A stretch of DNA of 11,071 nt, taken from contig JAGTUZ010000066.1 in NCBI GenBank assembly GCA_018224415.1, positions 1 through 11,071 of the forward strand, in the 5' to 3' direction. Within the stretch, counting starts at the first letter, position 1, and each line of letters starts with the position of its first letter. A model generated the notes under the pieces. The model saw only the letters and a list, made by a program, of their open reading frames with translations, was not told the origin of the DNA and ran no database searches. Both the position numbers and the translations under genes were made by a program. The DNA is from Bacteroidota bacterium (lineage in GTDB: Bacteria; Bacteroidota; Ignavibacteria; SZUA-365). Below are positions 6,792-11,071 of the stretch, one piece after another.

Positions 6792-7037
6792 TCACGCGTC
6801 GCGGTTGGAGGTGTGATACGTATCGAGTCTGGGCTCGTAGCAGACGATGTTCAGATCTCGGTCGCGGATGGTGCCGCCGGAGGGATAATAGAAGAATTCT
6901 TCCACGGTGCCGGTGGGCACGCGCGACGGCCTGTCACCGTCGACGTAAAATCGCACGGTATAACAGCCGAGTTCCGCCTCGGCATCCTGTGTCTGGAGGC
7001 GGACATTCTCGACGGAATAACAGAGCGACTCGTCCAT
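6792..7037 (-). CDS. Small acidic protein of unknown function (81 aa)
   Basis: Not recognised. The start at 7037 is chosen because its ATG shares one base with the TGA of the upstream small gene (TGATG), a classical coupling arrangement. A longer in-frame start up to 7166 would run through that gene. The protein is acidic (15 Asp/Glu, 8 Arg and no Lys by my count) and has three cysteines (LCYS, GCYT, VCYE). It looks beta-rich, with alternating hydrophobic stretches such as CYTVRFYVDG and TVEEFFYYPSGG. No signal peptide or membrane segment. It is followed 25 bases later by the carbon-nitrogen hydrolase. It could be a partner of the basic 74-aa protein encoded just before it. Confidence 0.7.
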   Translation of the reverse strand: MDESLCYSVENVRLQTQDAEAELGCYTVRFYVDGDRPSRVPTGTVEEFFYYPSGGTIRDRDLNIVCYEPRLDTYHTSNRDA

Positions 7038-7261
7038 CAATTCTTCCGGACATCTTTCGTTCCGTCGCACTCGCGGATCAGCACTTGCGCGTATCGTTCC
7101 GCCTGCGCGCGCGTAAGGAACCAGCGGGAAAGCGCCATGCGCCTGCCCAGGAAGCCGCGTTTCCATTTCCGCACGATCCAGCTCAACGGATCATCGGGAT
7201 CGTGGTACAACGTGACATGGCAGCCGGACTGGTCGGAAAGAGTTGTTTCGAATTTTTTCAT
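7037..7261 (-). CDS. Small basic protein of unknown function (74 aa)
   Basis: Not recognised. The reading frame is open to 7372, but the part above 7261 overlaps the DUF4234 gene, so MKKFETTLSDQSG at 7261 is preferred, although no Shine-Dalgarno site is seen. The protein is basic (6 Lys and 9 Arg against 9 Asp/Glu), with a cluster SWIVRKWKRGFLGRRMALSR and a helix-like end TRAQAERYAQVLIREC. Its stop overlaps the ATG of the 81-aa gene by one base. A nucleic-acid- or membrane-surface-binding role would fit the charge but is only a guess. Confidence 0.7.
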   Translation of the reverse strand: MKKFETTLSDQSGCHVTLYHDPDDPLSWIVRKWKRGFLGRRMALSRWFLTRAQAERYAQVLIRECDGTKDVRKN

Positions 7262-7290
7262 GGTCGTTGGGGCTGAAGTGGCGTAACGGT

Positions 7291-7635
7291 TCAGTGCCAG
7301 GTTGAGCGATGATTGAGCTCGGTTTGCACGATGAACCAAACCGCTGGAGAAAAAATAAGCCAGATCACCCACAACAACCAGCGATTGAAGCGGTCACGTG
7401 AAAATTTTTCGTACAGTTCAGAATAGAAATAAAAGGAGAAAAAGGCGCCGAACGGCACGAAAATCAGAACGATCCACAGCGCCGGCGAACCGGAATGGTC
7501 GCCAGTGGCGTCCTGCATTTCCTCGGCCGTCTGATAAAACCAGTACAGGCCGTAAATGCCGAGCGTGAGGATGGTGAGAATGACCTGCACCGGCATCGAC
7601 CGGTACTTGATGCGGGGAGGAGAAGCTACGTCCAT
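7291..7635 (-). CDS. DUF4234-type small membrane protein
   Basis: 114-residue inner-membrane protein resembling the DUF4234 family: an RSMPVQVILTILTLGIYGLY start followed by WFYQTAEEM, a short polar loop with TGDHSGSP, then two more hydrophobic segments. Predicted membrane spans are about residues 14-34, 52-72 and 86-104, ending in an aromatic-rich stretch (SPAVWFIVQTELN). The family has no established function. The gene lies 62 bases after the PD40-OmpA gene and 29 before the 74-aa gene, on the same strand. Confidence 0.82.
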   Translation of the reverse strand: MDVASPPRIKYRSMPVQVILTILTLGIYGLYWFYQTAEEMQDATGDHSGSPALWIVLIFVPFGAFFSFYFYSELYEKFSRDRFNRWLLWVIWLIFSPAVWFIVQTELNHRSTWH

Positions 7636-7658
7636 TATCGATTCCGTCTATTGGGACA

Positions 7659-7694
7659 TTCCGCACCGGCGATATCCTGCCGGAGAATGCGGGA
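7659..7694 (-). other. Bulged hairpin between the PD40-OmpA and DUF4234 genes
   Basis: The outer pairs 7659-7665 with 7688-7694 (one G-T pair) enclose CCGGC (7666-7670) pairing with GCCGG (7679-7683), with an AGAA bulge on one side. In the (-) transcript it starts four bases after the PD40-OmpA stop. It is not followed by a U run (the U's come before it), so it is unlikely to be a full terminator. It could slow 3' exonucleases or attenuate read-through. Confidence 0.35.
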
Positions 7695-7697
7695 AAA

Positions 7698-9233
7698 TCA
7701 GTTCTGCATGATGGTGTATTCGACGCGGCGATTCAGCTGCCGCCCTTCATCCGTATCGTTGGACGCCACCGGACGCGTCTTGCCGTACCCGCGCGGAAGA
7801 AGACGGGCGGAGGATATGCCTTTGGAGACGAGGTAGTTGACCACGGCGTTGGCGCGGCGGCGGGAAAGGTCCATGTTGTATTCGTACCCGCCGTAGTCGT
7901 CGCAGTGCCCGTCGACCTGGATGATCATGCTTGGACGCTCGCGCAGCAGGCGTACGAGGCGGTCGAGTTCCGGAAAGGACTCTTCCCTCAGCACGTCCAT
8001 ATCAAAGTCGAAAAAGATGTTGTTGAGACGGATCGAGGAGCCGCGCGTGAGCGGCGCAAGCACGAGGTCACGCTGCACCTCTTCGAAACTGCTCAGGTCG
8101 GTCAGGTCGAGATGCGCGCTCACCGGGTAATACCCGTCTGACTCCGCGTGAAAGCCGTATTCATGTCCCATCGGCAGGGCGATCTTGTATTCACCTGTCT
8201 TCGGATCCGCATGCGCCGACCCGATGACCTTGCCGTCGGAAAGCCGCTCGTATTCGATGATGGCCGGGACGATCTCGTCGTTGATGTCACGGACCTTGCC
8301 GCTGACCAGCATGACGGGCATGGGGCGCGCACTCTCGGGAAGGACGATGCGGAAAATGTCGCCCTTGCCATAGCCGCTTGATGTGGATACGAAATAGGCG
8401 AATTCACCGTTGGCCGGCACGGTGTAATAGGCGTCCCAGCCAGGTGTATTGATCGGGTATCCGAGATTGCGCGGGTCGGACCAGTTCTTCCACGAGAAGT
8501 CCAGCCGACGGGTCATGTACACGTCGTTACTGCCGAAGCCGCCCGGACGGTCGCTGGAAAAATACAGCGTCAGACCGTCGGCCGCGAGGAAGGGTGTGAT
8601 GTCCTGGGACGTGCTGTTGATCGAAGGACCCATGTTCTCGGGGTCGGTCCAGGTTTCATCGTCCCTGCGGAAACTGACATACAGGTCGCGCCCTCCGAGA
8701 CTGTCCGCGCGCAGCACCGACATGATGATCACTCTGCCGTCGGGCGACATCGTGTACTCCGACCATTCGGAGAGGTTCTTGATGTTCTTGATCTCGAGGT
8801 TTTTCGGAAATGTCCATCCGCTGTCATTGCGCGTGGTAATCGAGACGCCTTCGTCCTGCGACCCGTCACGGAAATACTTGTTGCCGAGCAGCAGCGCGTT
8901 GTTGTCAGGCATGACCGTGCTGACGAAGTTGTACCCGTCGTCGTTGAGCGGACTGCCGATGTTCTGTGCGGCACCCCAGGTGCCATCGGGCTGCAGACGG
9001 CTGAACCAGATATCGTCCTTGCGTTGAATGCCGGTGTTCTGAGGATGATCCTTGCGCACGAAAAACAGCGTCTTGCCGTCCGGCGCGATGACAGGAAGCA
9101 CCTCATGGAATTCGGAATTGATCATTGGTCCGAGATTCTGCCGTTCAGGAAAATCCTGCTGCGCATCGGCGGTCCATCCCGCAGACAACACTGCAAGCAG
9201 AACCAGGTACCGGAACAGGGTGCGGGTTTTCAT
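7698..9233 (-). CDS. PD40 beta-propeller / OmpA-domain envelope protein
   Basis: Exported 511-aa protein expected to link a periplasmic or outer-membrane assembly to peptidoglycan. The signal peptide is residues 1-24 (MKTRTLFRYLVLLAVLSAG..., cleavage after ADA), with no lipobox cysteine. Residues about 35-290 hold five PD40 (WD40-like) repeats, including VIAPDGKTLFF, TMSPDGRVIIM and FLAADGLTLYFSSDRPGGFGSNDVY. A regulatory-like domain of about 70-80 residues follows (VSGKVRDINDEIVPAIIEYE). The OmpA domain starts at NIFFDFDMDVLREES and has peptidoglycan-contact residues D445 (GHCDDYG) and R460 (LSRRRANAVV), ending LNRRVEYTI. GHCDDYG has Cys where Thr is usual. The layout recalls PorE of the type IX secretion system but lacks its TPR part, and no other secretion genes are present. 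Start chosen for the signal peptide; MKHHHPDH at 9257 is an alternative. Confidence 0.93.
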   Translation of the reverse strand: MKTRTLFRYLVLLAVLSAGWTADAQQDFPERQNLGPMINSEFHEVLPVIAPDGKTLFFVRKDHPQNTGIQRKDDIWFSRLQPDGTWGAAQNIGSPLNDDGYNFVSTVMPDNNALLLGNKYFRDGSQDEGVSITTRNDSGWTFPKNLEIKNIKNLSEWSEYTMSPDGRVIIMSVLRADSLGGRDLYVSFRRDDETWTDPENMGPSINSTSQDITPFLAADGLTLYFSSDRPGGFGSNDVYMTRRLDFSWKNWSDPRNLGYPINTPGWDAYYTVPANGEFAYFVSTSSGYGKGDIFRIVLPESARPMPVMLVSGKVRDINDEIVPAIIEYERLSDGKVIGSAHADPKTGEYKIALPMGHEYGFHAESDGYYPVSAHLDLTDLSSFEEVQRDLVLAPLTRGSSIRLNNIFFDFDMDVLREESFPELDRLVRLLRERPSMIIQVDGHCDDYGGYEYNMDLSRRRANAVVNYLVSKGISSARLLPRGYGKTRPVASNDTDEGRQLNRRVEYTIMQN

Positions 9234-9257
9234 ATGATCAGGGTGATGGTGTTTCAT

Positions 9258-9269
9258 GATGTTAACATC
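9258..9269. promoter_or_regulatory. 12-bp perfect palindrome in the divergent spacer
   Basis: GATGTTAACATC is its own reverse complement and lies 24 bases upstream of the PD40-OmpA start. Directly beside it, on the (-) strand, TTGACA (9275-9270) matches a -35 box exactly, but no good -10 box follows at the right distance. A regulator site is plausible but not shown. Confidence 0.35.
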
Positions 9270-9310
9270 TGTCAAGATGCGAAAAGTCCGGACACATCGC
9301 AATGCACGGA

Positions 9311-9346
9311 GCGATGCCCGTGATGAACGCGATGCCCGTGATGAAG
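9311..9346. repeat. 18-bp tandem repeat in the divergent spacer
   Basis: GCGATGCCCGTGATGAAC (9311-9328) is followed directly by GCGATGCCCGTGATGAAG (9329-9346), identical except for the last base. The unit is a multiple of three, so any frame crossing it stays in phase. It lies about 80 bases upstream of the PD40-OmpA start and about 95 upstream of the acylase start. Confidence 0.85.
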
Positions 9347-9441
9347 GGCTTCCGGCGCCGAACATCCGCCAGGCGTAGGGCCACCATTGGATTTCGCAGT
9401 TGCGCATGGTAGTTTTCCTTCCATGATTAAAGGGACGAAAC

Positions 9442-11071
9442 ATGGCTGAACGACGGAATCCTCGCCGTATCGTCGCTGGGGTTGCCGGCGTGACCCTGCT
9501 GCTCGCGGTCATCGCGGCTTTTGCCCTGTATTCCCTCATGACGCGCTCGCTGCCGCGCATCGAGGGAGAACAGACCCTTGCCGCATTGTCCGGCGAGGTG
9601 TCCGTGATCCGTGATCCGGCGGGCTTTCCGCATATTCTGGCTTCCTCCGATTACGACGCCTATGTTGCGACCGGCTATGTGCATGCACAGGACCGGCTCT
9701 GGCAGATGGACCTGATGCGCCGCTACGGGCAGGGCCGGTTGGCGGAGGTCCTTGGAAGTCCCGCGCTACCCATCGACCGGATGATGCGCACCGTCGGGCT
9801 GTCACAAATCGCCGACAGCCTCTGGAACACCGTCTCCGAGCAGACACGGAACATTCTTCGCGCCTACAGCGCGGGTGTCAACGCGCGTATGCAGGAGATG
9901 GACGGGCGGTATCCAATGGAATTCGATGTTCTTCAATATACTCCCGAGGAATGGACGCCGCAGAATTCCCTGCTGATTGTCCGCCTTATGGGGTGGGAAC
10001 TCGCGCTCTCCTGGTGGGTCGACCTGACGCTGGACGAACTGCAACGAAAACTCGGGGAGGAAAAGACCCGTGAATTGTTTCCCTCGGAATCCGACGGCAT
10101 GCCTCCGGTGCTTCCCCCCGACCTCGCCCATGAAGGCGATGTCACCGGGACGTCGGCTCTGGCCGCGCTGCCCGGCGAAACCATCCGCGCCGGACTGCGT
10201 GCCGCACAGGAGCTGTTCGGTTCGGCGGGATCGGCGATTGGCAGCAACGCCTGGGCAGTCACCCGCAGCCGTTCGGCGCGCGGCGGCGCGCTGATCGCCA
10301 ACGACCCCCATCTCCTGCACATGCAGCCGGCACGATTCTATATCCTGCACCTGCATACACCGGATCTCAATGTCGCTGGCGCCACCATTCCCGGCGCGCC
10401 GGGCGTGATCATCGGACACAACGGTCACATCGCCTGGGGCATGACCAACCTCATGGCCGACGATGTGGATTTCTTTGTCGAGAACATCAACGAGCGGGAT
10501 TCCACGTACCGTCTCGAGGGACGCGTGCTCCCGCTGGAGGTGCGCACGGATTCCATTTTCGTGCGCGACTCGGTGCCGGTGGTGCTCACGCAATACCGCA
10601 CCATCCACGGTCCGGTGATCACGAGTTCCTATCCACTCGACGGCGTGCTGCGCGCACCTGACCGCTTCACCCCGCCCCCGGCCGTGAGCATGCGCTGGGC
10701 AGGCCAGGACCCGAGTGACGAGCTGCTCGCCCTCTTCCGCGCCAACCGCGCGCGCAACTGGACGGAGTTCGTCTCGGCATACGCGAGCTTCGGCGTGCCG
10801 GCGCTGAATCTGATATTCGGAGATTCACAAGGAAATATCGGCTTTACCGTTGCGGGACGTGTGCCCCTGCGGGCCGCTGCTGTCTCGCCGCTCCTGCGCA
10901 ACGACGGAACACAGATCGAAACCCCATGGCGGGGGTACGTGCCCTACGAACAGCTTCCCCGCGCGTTCAATCCCCCCGGCGACGCCGTGGCCAGCGCGAA
11001 CAACCGTCCCGCCTTCCCCCTCCCCTACCACATCTCCTCGCTCTGGGAAGGAGACGGCCGCATCCGTCGCA
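9442..11071 (+). CDS. Penicillin acylase family Ntn hydrolase (3' partial)
   Basis: N-terminal-nucleophile amidase related to penicillin G acylase and acyl-homoserine-lactone acylases, which cleave amide-linked acyl groups outside the cytoplasm after self-processing into two chains. The first 543 codons are present; the frame runs off the window end. Residues 10-32 form a hydrophobic anchor or uncleaved signal. The alpha-chain motif GYVHAQDRLWQMDLMRR follows. The self-cleavage site and nucleophile is S268 in AIGSNAWAV. Then come ANDPHL, GAPGVIIGHNGHIAWGMTN, HGPV and ASANNR with N520/N521, the likely oxyanion-hole asparagine. The start is supported by AGGG seven bases upstream. The substrate (beta-lactam, lactone signal or other N-acyl compound) cannot be told. 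It is divergent from the PD40-OmpA gene, with 208 bases between their starts. Confidence 0.95.
   Translation, partial: MAERRNPRRIVAGVAGVTLLLAVIAAFALYSLMTRSLPRIEGEQTLAALSGEVSVIRDPAGFPHILASSDYDAYVATGYVHAQDRLWQMDLMRRYGQGRLAEVLGSPALPIDRMMRTVGLSQIADSLWNTVSEQTRNILRAYSAGVNARMQEMDGRYPMEFDVLQYTPEEWTPQNSLLIVRLMGWELALSWWVDLTLDELQRKLGEEKTRELFPSESDGMPPVLPPDLAHEGDVTGTSALAALPGETIRAGLRAAQELFGSAGSAIGSNAWAVTRSRSARGGALIANDPHLLHMQPARFYILHLHTPDLNVAGATIPGAPGVIIGHNGHIAWGMTNLMADDVDFFVENINERDSTYRLEGRVLPLEVRTDSIFVRDSVPVVLTQYRTIHGPVITSSYPLDGVLRAPDRFTPPPAVSMRWAGQDPSDELLALFRANRARNWTEFVSAYASFGVPALNLIFGDSQGNIGFTVAGRVPLRAAAVSPLLRNDGTQIETPWRGYVPYEQLPRAFNPPGDAVASANNRPAFPLPYHISSLWEGDGRIRR

Larger units (their letters stand above)
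9234..9407 (-). other. Possible short Trp-rich ORF upstream of the PD40-OmpA gene
   Basis: An ATG at 9407 is preceded by GGAAGGA nine bases upstream, the best Shine-Dalgarno site near this gene, and reads MRNCEIQWWPYAWRMFG. The frame then passes through Ser/Arg-rich sequence and joins the PD40-OmpA frame without a stop, adding 58 residues that do not look like a signal peptide. In a second frame the same stretch reads KPFITGIAFITGIAPCIAMCPDF and stops at TAA. It could be a leader peptide, a broken small gene, a sequencing frameshift or chance. I do not recognise it. If real, its start is only 34 bases from the divergent acylase start. Confidence 0.3.

Noticed and set aside
9387..9415. TTGGAT / TAGTTT as the acylase promoter
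   Set aside because: The 17-base spacing is right, but the boxes match the consensus at only four and three positions, too weak to call in a 208-base spacer.

Overview
This is a high-GC (roughly 60% or more by eye), gene-dense bacterial segment from a Gram-negative with lipid A, judging by lpxK, a DUF374 acyltransferase and an OmpA-type peptidoglycan-binding protein. The signal peptide / PD40 propeller / regulatory-like domain / OmpA protein, and the lack of clear Shine-Dalgarno sites before most genes, suggest the Bacteroidota/Chlorobiota/Ignavibacteriota superphylum. That placement is inference, because there is no rRNA or marker tree here. I see no phage, transposase, CRISPR array, tRNA or rRNA.

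Layout. (1) Positions 2-1390 (+): a nearly complete MBL-fold/beta-CASP ribonuclease-like protein whose first few codons lie upstream of the window. (2) 1391-1761: a 371-base gap with no convincing gene but several structures: a perfect 26-bp inverted repeat, a 10-bp hairpin, G-rich polypurine runs and a G6/C7 dyad. (3) 1762-3651 (+): mnmG, wobble-uridine tRNA modification. (4) 3860-4234 (+): a short TraR/DksA-type zinc-finger protein with a good promoter, a GTG start and a 15-bp tandem repeat at its 3' end. It runs tail-to-tail into lpxK. (5) 9233 down to 4189 (-): seven same-strand genes with gaps of 66 bases or less: PD40-OmpA, a DUF4234 membrane protein, two translationally coupled small unknowns (74 and 81 aa), a carbon-nitrogen hydrolase, a DUF374/LpxJ-like acyltransferase and lpxK. 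They may form one or more operons. (6) 9234-9441: a divergent spacer with an 18-bp tandem repeat, a 12-bp palindrome and a short Trp-rich ORF with its own Shine-Dalgarno-like site. (7) 9442 to the window end (+): a membrane-anchored penicillin-acylase-family Ntn hydrolase, cut off by the window.

How they fit. lpxK and the DUF374 gene point to lipid A assembly at the inner membrane, and the PD40-OmpA protein to attachment of an outer-membrane or periplasmic assembly to peptidoglycan. The (-) block therefore has an envelope theme. The (+) genes on the left are RNA/tRNA and transcription housekeeping. I do not see a clear previously undescribed defence or mobile system. The best candidates for something undescribed are the coupled basic/acidic small-protein pair (6792-7261), the long palindrome at 1409-1484 and the short ORF region at 9234-9407.
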